From positions 1 to 64,000 of the forward strand of contig JAPDFW010000073.1 in the NCBI GenBank assembly GCA_028826165.1: 64,000 nt of DNA, written 5' to 3'. The notes under the pieces were generated by a model. It saw only the letters and a list, made by a program, of their open reading frames with translations, was not told the origin of the DNA and ran no database searches. The translations under genes and the position numbers were made by a program. This stretch comes from Anaeramoeba ignava. Its lineage: Eukaryota > Metamonada > Anaeramoebidae. How positions within the stretch are numbered: position 1 is the stretch's first letter; every line of letters begins with the position of its first letter. Below, piece after piece: positions 37,100 to 49,899 of the stretch.

Positions 37100-40000
37100 A
37101 TGATTTCAATTGAAAATATTTTATCATCAATTTCTAACCAAAACAGATTCTCTGCTCATATTTCAACTGATAAACAACTTTACCAACCTGGTGAATATAT
37201 ATTTATCAAAATTGTTCTTTTAAATGCTTTAACAAATGAACCTATAATTGAGAATAATTTATTTTCTCAAATTTCAAATCCTGTTTTACAAATTATTGAT
37301 TCTAAAAATGATGTTTATGAAAAAATCCAAGAATTAAAATTAGAAGATAGTATTTATTCTTATTGTTGGAATATACCTGATTCAATTCTTTTTGGAAAAT
37401 ACACAATTTTGTTTTCTTTTGATTTTTCTAATTCAACTTATTCATTTCAAAGAGACGTAGAAATCCGAAGTTTTGTTTATCCAAGATTAAATAAAAATAT
37501 TCACTTTATGAGACAAGGATATTCACCAAATCAAGAAGTTGAAGCAATTTTATCTGTTGAAAGAGTTGAAGGAAACAATTCTGACTTGCAAAAGATAAAT
37601 GTTAAATACTTTATCAAAGACGGACCCATTATACACAAGCAAATTATTGATAAACTCGATCATTTTGGAAGACTTTATTTAAATTTTAAATTACCTCCTA
37701 AAATTTCCTCTCAAATAGTTTTAAATTGCATTATAAGAGATGATCAAATCATAGAAAATATCTCCAAAATTGTTCCAACAAACATTTCAGATCTTAATAT
37801 CACTTTCTTTCCTGAAGGAGGTGATATAATTTATGGAATTAAATCAAGAGTTTATTTTCAATCAATCAATAGTGTTTATGATCCAGTTGATTTCCAAGGC
37901 CATTTGATATCTTCAGATTACGATGAAATCTTTGATGATGATAGATTACAAACAAAACATGAAGGAAGAGGTTTTTTTGAATTTACTCCACAAGAATCAA
38001 GTGTTTATTCATTAAAAATTGTTAATCCAACAGGAATCAAAAAAGAATTTCCTCTTCCTCAACCTCAAAAAAAAGGATTATCAATGAAAGTAATGAAAAG
38101 GGTATTTGATTATAATGAAGAAATTGAAATTGAAATCACTTCTTCATATCCGGGTGATTTTAAAGTTTGTTTATTCAAAAAAGAAGTTGAAATTGGGAAT
38201 CAATTCATCACAATTTCAAATGATCAAGTTTACAAACCAATAAAAAAGAAAATTTTACCAAAAAATAGCAAATGTCAACAAGGAATTATTAGAGTGACAA
38301 TTTATGAAATTCAAAATCAAAATCAAATTGAAAATCAAATTGAAAATCAAATTGAAAATCAAAATCAAAATCAAAATCAAAATCAAAATCATTTAATAAT
38401 GATCCCAATATCAGAAAGATTAACGTTTATCAAACCAAAAAGCCAAATCATTTACAAAATATCAACAAATAGAGAACAATTCAATCCAAGAGAAAAAGTT
38501 CAAATGAAAATAGAAACATTTGATGAAAATCAAAAACCTTTGGAAGCGATTTGTGGATTAACAATCACAGATAATTCAATTTATGAAATGAGTGATCCAA
38601 GAGAAAAACATCCAGATCTACTTTCAATGGCATATTTAGAAAAGGAAGTTTTTAGTCTGAAAGATCCTAATTGTTATCTCAATTTCAATAACGAAAAAAG
38701 CCAAAGTAAGTATTCATCTTTCATATTAAATAATATTTTTTTATATTTTTGATATTTATTTTTATTTCTATTTTTTTCTCTTAGTCAAACTTGATCTTCT
38801 ACTTGGAACTCAAGGATGGAGAAGATTTGTTTATTCAAAAAAAATCCCAAATCTTGATCCACAAAAAACAGAGAATTTCAAACAAACATTCGCATTATCT
38901 GATATTCTTGAATTCGAAATCGAATATTATCAACAGAAAATTGATCTTTTCTTCGTTTCTGGTACTCCATTAATCAAGATGAAAAACTTGATTGAAAGAA
39001 TACTTCAAATTCCAATTTCTTGTCAATATCTTATATACTCCACTTTCCATCTGAGTGATAATGAAAAATCAATTGGAGATTATATTCCTGATTTGAAAGC
39101 AATTCAAAACAGAAAAATTACTCTCCTTGACTCAAGAAAAGAAGGAGAATTATTATTCATCAAGTTGGAATCAGAGGAAAATGTTGAAGAACATTTGATT
39201 CACATTGGATATAATGAAGATGATAAAATTTCTTCAATCAAAAGCAAAATTGAAGAAAAAAAAGGAATATTAAAGGAAATGTCAACTTTATTTCTGGAAA
39301 ACCAAGAACTTATAGATGAAGAAAAAACATTAAAAGATTACTCTATTAAGCATGGAGATGTTTTATTTTGTTCTCGAAATAAAATAGCTGTTGAATTGAC
39401 TAATACTGATTTTGAGAAAAATCGGTTTTTTGTTGATCCAAAAAGTGAAGTTATTTCACTCAAAAATTTAATTTATAAAGAATTTCAAATTTCAGTTCAA
39501 GATCAGCATTTATTCTTCAAAGGAACCAAGATTTTGAATCACCAAATATTTCAAAAAGTTGGGATTCAAAATAATTCAAAGATAACTTTTTTCTCTTCAA
39601 GAAATGTGCCAATGAAAATTCAAGTTGAATATTTCGGAAAGAATTTTGAAGTTGATGTGTTTTCAAATGATACTTTCAAGGATTTAAAAAAAAAAATTCA
39701 AATACCAACAAAAATTCATGCAAACTCACAAATTTTAAGTTACAATAAAAGGAATCTTGACGATTATAGCACTTTCAGAGAACAATTTATTCCTACTAAT
39801 TCAACAGTTAACTTATTTTCTCGGAATGATTTTAGTAGAAAGCTAAAATTAGTGATTAAGAACAAAGAAGATGAGAACAAGAAATTGGAAATTGAAACAA
39901 CATATAGCAAAACTTTTGAAGAAATATCTGGGATTATTGAAGAAAAAGAAGGAATTGAACCAAACAAACAAAAAATTTTACTTGATGAAATAAATATCGC

Positions 40001-43000
40001 GAACAGAGATAAATCTTTATACGATTATTTCATTCGAGATGGAGAAGTGCTTTATTTGGAAGAAATGGATGAAAAATATTTTTTTGATGCTAAAATAATA
40101 ACAATTTCAGAAAAAATTTTATCCATTTCAGTTAAGTCTTCTGACACAGTTAATTATTTGAAAAAAAGAATTGAAAAGCTTATTCAAGTTCCTACTTACG
40201 AACAACTATTATTTTACAATAATAGACAAATAGAAATGCCTTCTGCGCCACTTGGTTTATATTCAATTTATAAACCAAAATCTGATGATGATCCTATTTT
40301 GATATTCATGGTCGATCCTCATACAAAAATTGGAGTTAATGTTTCGTTTCCTGAAGATACAAACCTTAAAATTTCCCAAACTGAATTTGAATGTGGACTT
40401 GGAATGTCAATTTATCGATTAAAAGCAAATATAATTGAAAAAAATGGAATATCTTCTCCAAATAAAAGACTTATTTTGAATTATTCTGGGATGCAATTTT
40501 CTGATGAAAGAATTATAGCTGATTATTTTAAAATGTTTAATAAAAATCCTTTAATGATAAATGCAGTAATGAGCGAAACTAAATATATTTATTTTTTTGT
40601 AAGACTACCCACTGGAAACACTATAACAATTGAAATGGAAGACAATTCAACAGTTCAAGATCTCAAATACAGAATATTCGAAAAAGTAGGTTTACCTGAA
40701 TCAAAATATACACTTCTCTATGCAGGAAGGCAAATGGATGATTGGAAAACTTTAGCTTATTATAAAATTCAAAAAGAATCCACACTTACTGCATGTATTA
40801 GATTGATTGGTGGAGGTCCGAGTGATAAAAATCAATTATACAAGAATTTGGAAAATTTGGATCACAATTTTTCAGTCACAGAAGTTCCAAATGAAACAAA
40901 ACCACTCAAAACTAAAATTGAACCTTTTGCAAGAGTTTATGCACTTCAATTACCTTCAGAAACAGATGAAGAAACAGAAAGAAAAGAATTCAGAAGTACA
41001 ATTTATTGGAATCCAATCCTCAAAACCGAAATGGAGAAACAAAACCAAACAGAAAATGAGAATATTATTGATAGTAATATGCCAAGTAAAATGATTGAAT
41101 TTCAGACAAATGATTCAATCACTTCATTCCGAGTGATAATTGATGGATTCACTCATGATGGTATTATTGGAAGCTCTGATTTATTTGTTTTTCAATCATT
41201 AAAACCATTTTATATTGAAGCAAAACTTCCAAATGAAATTACTTTTGGTGATGAACTGAGATTCCCTGTTTATTTTTTTAATAATCTCCATAATCCTTTG
41301 AAAATACAATTAGATATTCAGAGTCAAAGTTTTGAATTGAAGAAAAAAAAAGAAAAGGTATTACTAATAAAGCCAAATGAGCGCTCTGTTAAAATGATTT
41401 CAGGAAAAGTTCTAAACAATTCAGAGTTACCTCCAAAAAGAGTTTTTATGCTAATCTCAGCAAAATGTGTTGATAACGCCTTTATTAAGGATTCTGTTTT
41501 GAAGGGATTAAATGTTAAAGTAAATGGATTTCCAGTAAATTTAACTTATCCAGGGATTATTATGGAAAAAATGGATTTCAAACAAAAAATCCAATTTTCT
41601 TCCATGATAAAAAACAGTCTGACTTGTTCTCTTAAATTTTATACTTCAATGAACATAATTTTGAAAGAATTGATTGAAACTTTATATGGGGGATCTTATG
41701 AGGGATTTGAGCAATTAGCAAGTGTTCTTTCCTTAATGATTCAAACACAAAAATACCTACAAATCGAGAAACAAGATTATGATTTGATGCAAAAAGTGAA
41801 TTCTTTTATTCAATCAGAGTATCAAAAATTGGTATTATTAGAAAAGGAAAAGGGAGGATTTGGATGGTTTGAGAAAGATACAATCGGAAATGAAGTATTG
41901 ACAGCAATGGGGATTCTAACATTTTATGAATTATCACAAATTATGCCATTTGATAATGAAATTATTAAAAGAAATTTAACTTGGTTGTTTTCACTTAAAG
42001 ATGAAAAAACAAAATCATTTGAAAGAAAAGAAAAACAATTAGTTCCATTTGGAGCAACTCCTCAACACATCACTGATGCTTATATTGTTTGGTGTTTATC
42101 ACAAACACAAATTGAAACAAACCAAATTTCAGATGTTTTGGAAAAACTATTTGAAGATGCACAAAAAAAATATTCAAAAGATCCCTATTTTATTGCTTTA
42201 GTTGCCCTATCGTTATTTAATATCAATGAACAAAAGAAATCATTTGAACTGAATGAAAAATTAGTGAATTTTCAAAACAAAAAAACAGGAGAAATTTCCG
42301 GTTCAAATACCTCAATTACTTCATCTCGTGGTTCGAATTTAGATATTGAAACAACATCTTTGGCTGTTTTAAGCTGGATAAACCAAGATAAATTTCAATC
42401 AAATACAGCCCGAGCATCTGAATGGATTTTCTCCAGATTTCCAGAAGTAAAATTTGGATCAACACAATCAACATCCTTAGCAGTAAGAGCTTTATTTAGT
42501 TATTCAGCAATGATCCAAACCCAAAAACCTCAAACTCACTATTTTATCCTTTGTTCTTTTGGGAAAATCAAGCAAAGAATTGGTGTTTCTAATCAACGAA
42601 CAAATGCACTTGAATATTGTTTTAATTCTGATCAATTAAATAAACTAACAAAAAAAACAGATTTATTCCAAATGCGTCTTGCAAAAGGAGAACCAATCAG
42701 ATTTTCTTTGGATTTACAATATTATTCAGAAAATCCACTTGATTCAAACAAATGCCCATTAAAAATGATAATGAATTTGGAAAAGAAAAAAATCACAATT
42801 GGAGAAACAACACAAATTCATGTTTCTATCCAAAATTTACTCCAAAAACAAATTGAAGAAATGATAGTTGTTGTGATTGGAATTCCAGGAGGAGTTGAAT
42901 TGAATATGGAACATTTACAAAATCTTATTAAAAATGGAGTTTTTTCTTCTTTTAAATTATTTGGATCAAGAGAAATTATTTTTTATTTGGAAGGTTTAAA

Positions 43001-43172
43001 TGAAAATCAAGAAATTCAATTTAATATTGAAATTATTGGAAATTTTGAAGGAATTTATAAATCTCCTCCTTCAAGAATTTATTTATATTATGGAGATGAA
43101 AATGATAAAAAATGGGTTTCATCTTATTCAATTATAATTCAAGAAATGAAAAAGGAATTTAAAAAGAATTAA
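37100..43172 (+). CDS. Alpha-2-macroglobulin-like protein with internal array of ~8 ubiquitin-like domains
   Basis: Exons 37100-38705 and 38785-43172; one 79-nt GT-AG intron, in frame, 1997 residues. Residues 1-535 are macroglobulin beta domains (TDKQLYQPGEYIFIK, then FFPEGGDIIYGI and a bait-side domain with CGLTITDNSIYEM), with an Asn/Gln tract at ~410-430. Exon 2 opens with LDLLLGTQGWRRF, known from bacterial-type A2M proteins. Residues ~580-1213 are about eight successive ubiquitin-like folds of ~75-85 residues; the last (1134-1213) is the most canonical and ends RLIGGG. From ~1250 the A2M core resumes (DGFTHDGIIGSSDLF), followed by the alpha-helical thioester domain and a C-terminal receptor-binding-like domain. 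The thioester site reads YGGSYEGFEQ (1503-1512) with no Cys. No signal peptide. Role unknown; intracellular by inference. Confidence 0.85.
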
Positions 43173-43565
43173 AAAAGAAATGAAAAAAGAATTAAAAAAG
43201 AATTTAAAAAGGAATTTAAAAAAGAATTTAAAAAGGAATTTAAAAAAGAAATTTAAAAAGAATTTAAAAAGAAATTAAAAAAAGAAATTTAAAAAGGAAT
43301 TTAAAAAGGAATTAAAAAAGAAATGAAAAAAAAATTAAAAAAATTTAAAAAGAATTAAAAAATTAAAAAGAATTTAAAAAGAATTTAAAAAAATTAAAAA
43401 AAATTAAAAAAAATTTAAAAAAATTTAAAAGAAATTAAAAAGGAATTTAAAAAAGAAATTAAAAAAGAAATGAAAAAAAAATTTAAAAAGAAATGAAAAA
43501 AGGAATTTAAAAAGGAATTTAAAAAGAAATTAAAAAGAAATTTAAAAAGAAATTAAAAAGAAAGT
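43173..43565. repeat. 3' repeat derived from terminal codons of the macroglobulin-Ubl gene
   Basis: The last codons (ATG AAA AAG GAA TTT AAA AAG AAT TAA) are followed by ~390 bp of the same words: aaagaaatgaaaaaagaatt, aaaaaggaatttaaaaaaga and so on. The 3' flank looks like a tandem expansion seeded by the gene's own 3' end. Confidence 0.8.
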
Positions 43566-43703
43566 TATTTTATTTTCTTTTTTTTTGATTTTTTTTGAAA
43601 ACAATCCAAAAAAAAGAAAAAGAAAATTCTCAAAAAAGTTCCTAAAAAAAATAAAGAAAAATTTTGATTTTGATTTTGTTTTTGATTTTGATTTTTGAAA
43701 GAA
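43566..43703. other. Convergent spacer
   Basis: AT-rich spacer between the macroglobulin-Ubl 3' flank and the stop codon of the minus-strand LRR gene, with a gattttgatttt-type run at about 43665-43695. I see no gene in it. Confidence 0.4.
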
Positions 43704-46700
43704 TTAAATTTGAAGTAATAAGAATAATTTTTCAATTAAATCTTCAAGCCAAATTGAATGAGGAAGTGATTGAATCCTTGTTTTTTTTTATAAAAACAAA
43801 AAAAATTAAAGAAAAAATTATTATTAAAAAAAATTAATTATTATTAAATTTAAAAATTTACCAATCTTGAGGAAGTTTATTAAAACCAATTTGACAACCT
43901 AATAAAGCACCAGAAACTGCTCCACTTTTTTATTTAAAAAAATTTAAAATTAAAAATTTAAAATTTAAAATTTAAAATTAATATTATTAAGATTTTATAC
44001 TTTGTATCTGCATCTCCAGCTTCAAAAACTAAATCAGTTAAAATTTGTTTGAAATCATCAGGTTCTTCAAATAATTTCAAAGATAAAATAGCACTTCCCA
44101 AGGCTTTAAAAGTAAAACCAATTTTTCCTTTTTCATCCAAATTTAAATCTGACCATTTTTCAGCAGAAATATAATATTTAAAAATCTTTTTATGATCTTC
44201 TGAAGATAATAAATTCAATGATTCCTGAGCAGCTAAATCAATGATTTGATTTAAATCAGTTTTTCCTTGAAGAATTTGAGCTATTATTAAAGTAACGCAG
44301 ACACTACTTGCATGACATCTTGGGTCTGCATGAGTTACTTTTGCTATTTTCACTGTATTTTCTATTACTGTTTTGTTTTCATAAAATAATGGAATTCCAA
44401 GTATTGATGTTCTCATAATTGCTCCATTTGAAGCGTTATCTTTTTTTCCTTTCCAAGCATCAAATGCACATTTATGTGGATTTGTTGTAAATTCTTCATT
44501 TAATAAAACAGTTCCGACTGTTGTTCCAATTCCTGTTCCTGAAGAATCACCTTTTTAATTTTATAAATAAATTTTTATCCGATTTTAATTTTAATTTTAA
44601 ATTTTAATTTTAATTTTTAATTTTAATTTTAATTTTAATTTTAATTTTGATTTCAATTTTATATTTTAATTTTAATTTTAATTTTAATTTTAATTTTAAT
44701 TTTAATTTTAATTTTAATTTTAATTTTAATTTTAATTTTAATTTTAATTTTAATTTTAATTTTAAATTTTAATTTTAATTTTTAATTTTAATTTTAATTT
44801 TAATTTTAATTTTAATTTTAATTTTTAATTTTTAATTTTAATTTTAATTTTTAATTTTAATTTTAATTTTAATTTTTAATTTTAATTTTAATTTTAATTT
44901 TAATTTTAATTTTAATTATTAATTTTTATTTTAATTTTTATTTTAATTTTAATTTTAATTTTAATTTTAAATTTAAATTTCAATTTTAATTTTAATTTTA
45001 ATTTTTAAAATCAAAAAATTTACCTAATTCTGGAAATCCAAATTGAGCCCAAGATAATAATTTTTTTGCAAAATCTTTTGGATCAACATCACCATAACAA
45101 TCAATTAAACTTTTCAAAATTAAAATCATTTGGTCACTATCATCAGTCCAATCACCAATAATCCAACGTTTACGATGACGATCTCGAATAAATTTATTAA
45201 AATTAATTAATTCATAATCATAATGTTGAGCAACATTTTTTTTTGTAAGAAATTCTGATGCAAGACCTATTGCATCACCTAAACAAGCTCCAAAAATTGT
45301 TCCCTTAATTTTATCTTTAAGTTCAGAAATTTCTAATGTAATTTTTTCTCTTGGAATTGCAATTTTGCTTTGTCTTCGTGCTGTTGGAATTGCAACTGGT
45401 TCTGAAATTTGAGTTATTTGGGTTGTTTTATTAGAATTAGAATCTATTTTTTCTTCAATTTGTTTTTCAGTTTGATTTTCATTTTGATTTTGATTTTGAT
45501 TTTGATTTTCCTTTTCCTTTTCCTTTTCATTTTGATTTTGATTTTCATTTTGATTTTCCTTTTCCTTTTCCTTTTCCTTTTCATTTTCATTTTCATTTTG
45601 ATTTTCATTTTCATTTTCATTTTGATTTTCATTTTGATTTTCATTTTTATTTTCATTATTTTCATTATTTTCATTATTTTCATTATTTTCATTATTTTCA
45701 TTTATATTTTGATTTTCATTATTTTCATTATTTTCATTTAAATTTTGATTTTCATTTAAATTTTCAATTGTAATCTGCTTATTTCCTCGAAATGATTGAA
45801 ATGAATTCATTGTAATAACTTTACTATCTCTTTTTTTTTCTACATGATCTTGAATAATTATTGAGTTTTCCCTCAATTCATGTTTTGGATTTATTTTTTT
45901 TTTGGGTTGAGAAACATCTGCAAATTTTGGTTTATTTTCTTCAATATTTCTTAATAATTTTTTCATTCCTAAATCAATAATTTTCTGTTCCTTTTGATTA
46001 AAAGGATTTCCATTCAAAAACAATCTTTTTAAGCTCAATCCTGATTCATATAAAGATTCAATAATTTCTGTTATTTTATTAAAACCCATTGAAAAATTTT
46101 CAAGTGAAGGAAAACGTAAGAAAATTTGTTTTTCTAATTTATCAATTAAATTTCCAGTTAAATCAAGGGTTTTTAATCTACGAAATGGTAACAAAAGTTG
46201 AATAGGAAATTCTACTAATTGATTATTGCGAATTCTTATTTCTTCTATTGTTTCTGCTAAAGAACTGATTTCTTTTGGTAATTCTTCTAAACCAAGTGAA
46301 TTTAATCTCAAAGTTTTTAATGAAGATAAATTTTCTGTTTCAATTTCTAATTTCATTCCTGTATTGAAACTTAAATCTAACCATTGTAAATGTTTTAATT
46401 GGAATATGCATCTAGGAGTTTCTGAAAATTTATTAAAAGCTAAATTTAATTCTAATAAATTGTTTTCCTATATTTTTTGAATTAAATTATATTTTTAAAA
46501 TAAATTATATTTTTGAATTAAATTATATTTTTAAAATAAATTATATTTTTGAATTAAATTATATTTTTAAAATAAATTATATTTTTGAATTAAATTATAT
46601 TTTTGAATTAAATTATATTTTTGAATTAAATTATATTTTTAAAATAAATTATATTTTTGAATTAAATTATATTTTTGAAATAAATTATATTTTTGAATTA

Positions 46701-49700
46701 AATTATATTTTTGAAATAAATTATATTTTTGAATTAAATTATATTTTTGAAATTAAATTATATTTTTGAAATAAATTATATTTTTGAATTAAATTATATT
46801 TTTAAAAATAAATTATATTTTTAAATTAAATTATATTTTTAAAATTAAATTATATTTTTAAATTAAATTATATTTTTAAATTAAATTATATTTTTGAATT
46901 AAATTATATTTTTGAATTAAATTATATTTTTGAATTAAATTATATTTTTAAATTATATTTTTGAAATAAATTATATTTTTAAATTAAATTATATTTTTAG
47001 AATTAAATTATATTTTTGAAATAAATTATATTTTTAAAATTAAATTATATTTTTGAATTAAATTATATTTTTAAAATAAATTATATTTTTAAATTAAATT
47101 ATATTTTTAAATTAAATTATATTTTTAAATTAAATTATAATTTTAAATTAAAATTATATTTTAAAATTAAATTATATTTTTAAAAATAAATTATATTTTA
47201 AAAATTAAATTATTTTTAAAAAATAAATTATATTTTTAAAGAATTAAATTATATTTTTAAAATAAATTATATTTTTGAAATAAATTATATTTTTGAAATA
47301 AATTATATTTTGAATTAAATTATATTTTTGAATTAAATTATATTTTTAAAATAAATTATATTTTAGAAATAAATTATATTTTTGAATTAAATTATATTTT
47401 TAAAATAAATTATATTTTAAAATTAAATTATATTTTTAAAATAAATTATATTTTTAAATTAAATTATATTTTTAAAATAAATTATATTTTTAAATTAAAT
47501 TATATTTTTTTAAATTAAATTATATTTTTAAAATAAATTATATTTTTAAAATTAAATTATATTTTTAAAATAAATTATATTTTTAAAATAAATTATATTT
47601 TTAAAATAAATTATATTTTTAAATTAAATTATATTTTTAAATTAAATTATATTTTTGAATTAAATTATATTTTTAAATTAAATTATATTTTTAAAATAAA
47701 TTATATTTTTAAAATAAATTATATTTTTAAAATAAATTATATTTTAAAATAAATTATATTTTGAATTAAATTATATTTTTGAATTAAATTATATTTTTAA
47801 ATTAAATTATATTTTTGAATTAAATTATATTTTGAATTAAATTATATTTTTGATTTAAATTATATTTTTGAAATAAATTATATTTTTGAATTAAATTATA
47901 TTTTTGAAATAAATTATATTTTTAAATTAAATTATATTTTTAAAATAAATTATATTTTTAAATTAAATTATATTTTTAAATTAAATTATATTTTTAAATT
48001 AAATTATATTTTTGAATTAAATTATATTTTTAAATTAAATTATATTTTAAAATTAAATTATATTTACTTCAGAAAATGTTGGTTCAAAAGTTATTAATCT
48101 ATTGTTATTCAAATATAATTTTTGTAAATTTTTCAATTCTCCCAATCTTGAAGAACATTTTTCAATTAAACAAAAAGAAAGATCAAGTTCAATTAAATTT
48201 TTTAAATAAGAAATTTCATTAGGAATTTCTAAAACATGATTTTCACTTAAATTTAAATAAGTTAAAGATTTTAATTTGCATAAACTTTGTGAAATTATAT
48301 GAAAATGATTGCGACTTAAGTTTAAGGATGTGAGTGATTTGAGAGGTTTATCTGTTTCAAAAGTGATGTTTGAGAATGAGTTACTTGATAAATTAAGAGT
48401 TTCTAATTTTTCTAATTCCTATTTATTTTAATTTTAATTTTATAAATGAATTTTAATTTTATTTTTAATTTTAATTTTAATTTTAATTTTAATTTTAATT
48501 TTAATTTTAATTTTGATTTTAATTTTATAAATGAATTTTAATTTTAATTTTAATTTTATAAATGAATTTTGATTTGAATTTTAATTTTAATTTGAATTTT
48601 AATTTTAATTTTGATTTTAATTTTAATTTTAATTTTAATTTTAATTTTAATTTTAATTTTAATTTTAATTTTAATTTTAATTTTAATTTTAATTTTAAAT
48701 TTAATTTTAATATTAATTTTAATTTTAATTTTAATTTTAATTTTAATTTTAATTTTAATTTTAATTTTATAAATCAATTTTAATTTTATAAATGAATTTT
48801 GATTTTAATTTTGATTTTAATTTTAATTTTAATTTTAATTTTATAAATGAATTTTGATTTTTAATTTTATAAATGAATTTTAATTTTAATTTTATAAATG
48901 AATTTTAATTTTAATTTTAATTTTAATTTTATTTTTAATTTTAATTTTGATTTTAATTTTAATTTTAATTTCAATTTCAATTTTATTTTTAATTTTAATT
49001 TTAATTTTAATTTTGATTATTTTGATTTTGATTTTGATTTTAATTTTAAATTTTAATTTTAATTTTAATTTTGATTTTAATTTTAATTATAATTTTGATT
49101 TTAATTTTAATTTTAATTTTGATTTTAATTTTATTTTTAATTTTGATTTTTAATTTTAATTTTATAAATGAATTTTTAATTTTATTTTTAATATTAATTT
49201 TAAATTTAATTTTGTAAATGAATTTTAATTTTAATTTTAATTTTAATTTTAATTTTAATTTTATAAATGAATTTTAATTTTAATTTTAATTTTAATTTTG
49301 ATTTTAATTTTAATTTTGATTTTAATTTTAATTTTTGATTTTAATTTTGATTTTAATTTTAATTTTAATTTTATAAATGAATTTTGATTTTAATTTTGAT
49401 TTTAATTTTAATTTTAATTTTAATTTTATAAATGAATTTTGATTTTAATTTTATAAATCAATTTTAATTTTATAAATGAATTTTAATTTTAAAAAATTTG
49501 AAAAAATACTTGTGAAAAATTTTCAGGAAGTTCCATAAGTTTATTATTTTGTAAAAATAAAGCCTTAAGTTCTTTCATTCTAAGCAAAGGTGCTAACATT
49601 GAACGTTCTTCAAGTTGATTAAATGATAAACGAAGTATTTGAATAGGAGGTTTATGTAAAATTATTTGGTCAAAAATCTTCTTATCAATTGTAACTTTTC

Positions 49701-49797
49701 CTGTTCGACAAAACTCACATTCAATTTGATTTTCTAGTTCTTTTTGTGGAAGAAAAACAAGAGGCGAATTTTTTGAAATTATTGGTTTATTTCCCAT
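43704..49797 (-). CDS. Leucine-rich-repeat protein fused to ADP-ribosylglycohydrolase
   Basis: Exons (minus): 49797-49510, 48418-48068, 46467-45024, 44550-44001, 43924-43862, 43776-43704; all GT-AG, in frame, 922 residues. Residues ~50-350 are LRRs of the L..L.L..N.L..LP type. A low-complexity Asn/Glu/Gln/Lys linker (~410-510) follows. The C-terminal ~370 residues are an ADP-ribosylglycohydrolase (DraG/ARH) fold: IKGTIFGACLGDAIGLASEF, WTDDSDQ (first Mg-binding Asp cluster), NGAIMRTS, VTHADPRC and GDADTNGAVSGALLG (second Asp cluster). Both metal clusters are intact, so it is probably active in removing ADP-ribose; the LRRs would select the target. The ARH part is interrupted by three introns. 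The protein starts MGNK, so N-myristoylation is possible but unproven. Confidence 0.88.
44551..45023 (-). repeat. LRR-ARH intron 3: AATTTT repeats
   Basis: A 473-nt intron made of AATTTT hexamers on the plus strand (sense AAAATT), between GFPELG and DSSGTG of the ARH domain. Confidence 0.9.
46468..48067 (-). repeat. LRR-ARH intron 2: AATTAAATTATATTTTTG ~18-bp array
   Basis: A 1600-nt intron of about 90 copies of a 17-18-bp unit, AAATTAAATTATATTTTTG or AAATAAATTATATTTTTA. The plus-strand G (TTTTTGAA) is C in the sense direction, so the sense strand is nearly G-free. Confidence 0.92.
48419..49509 (-). repeat. LRR-ARH intron 1: TTTTAA / TTTTATAAATGAA repeats
   Basis: A 1091-nt intron mixing AATTTT hexamers with TTTTATAAATGAATTTT and GATTTTAATTTT units. 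In the sense direction it reads TTCATTTATAAAATT. Confidence 0.9.
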
Positions 49798-49899
49798 TTA
49801 AAAAAAAAGAAGAAAAATGAAAAATGAAAAATGAAAAAAAAATTAAAAAAATTTTGAATTTATTTTTTTCATTTTTTTCATTTTTTTTAAATATTATTA
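49798..49899. promoter_or_regulatory. 102-bp divergent promoter, LRR-ARH / coiled-coil PH gene
   Basis: A head-to-head gap of 102 bp. aaaaatgaaaaatgaaaaatg (about 49813-49833) serves the minus side and ttttttcatttttttcattt (about 49864-49884) the plus side, arranged almost symmetrically. Confidence 0.5.

Noticed and set aside
38750..38975. Separate small ORF (MIFYLELKD...) between the macroglobulin exons
   Set aside because: It is another frame of exon 2; the in-frame reading LDLLLGTQGWRRF matches the family and joins exon 1.
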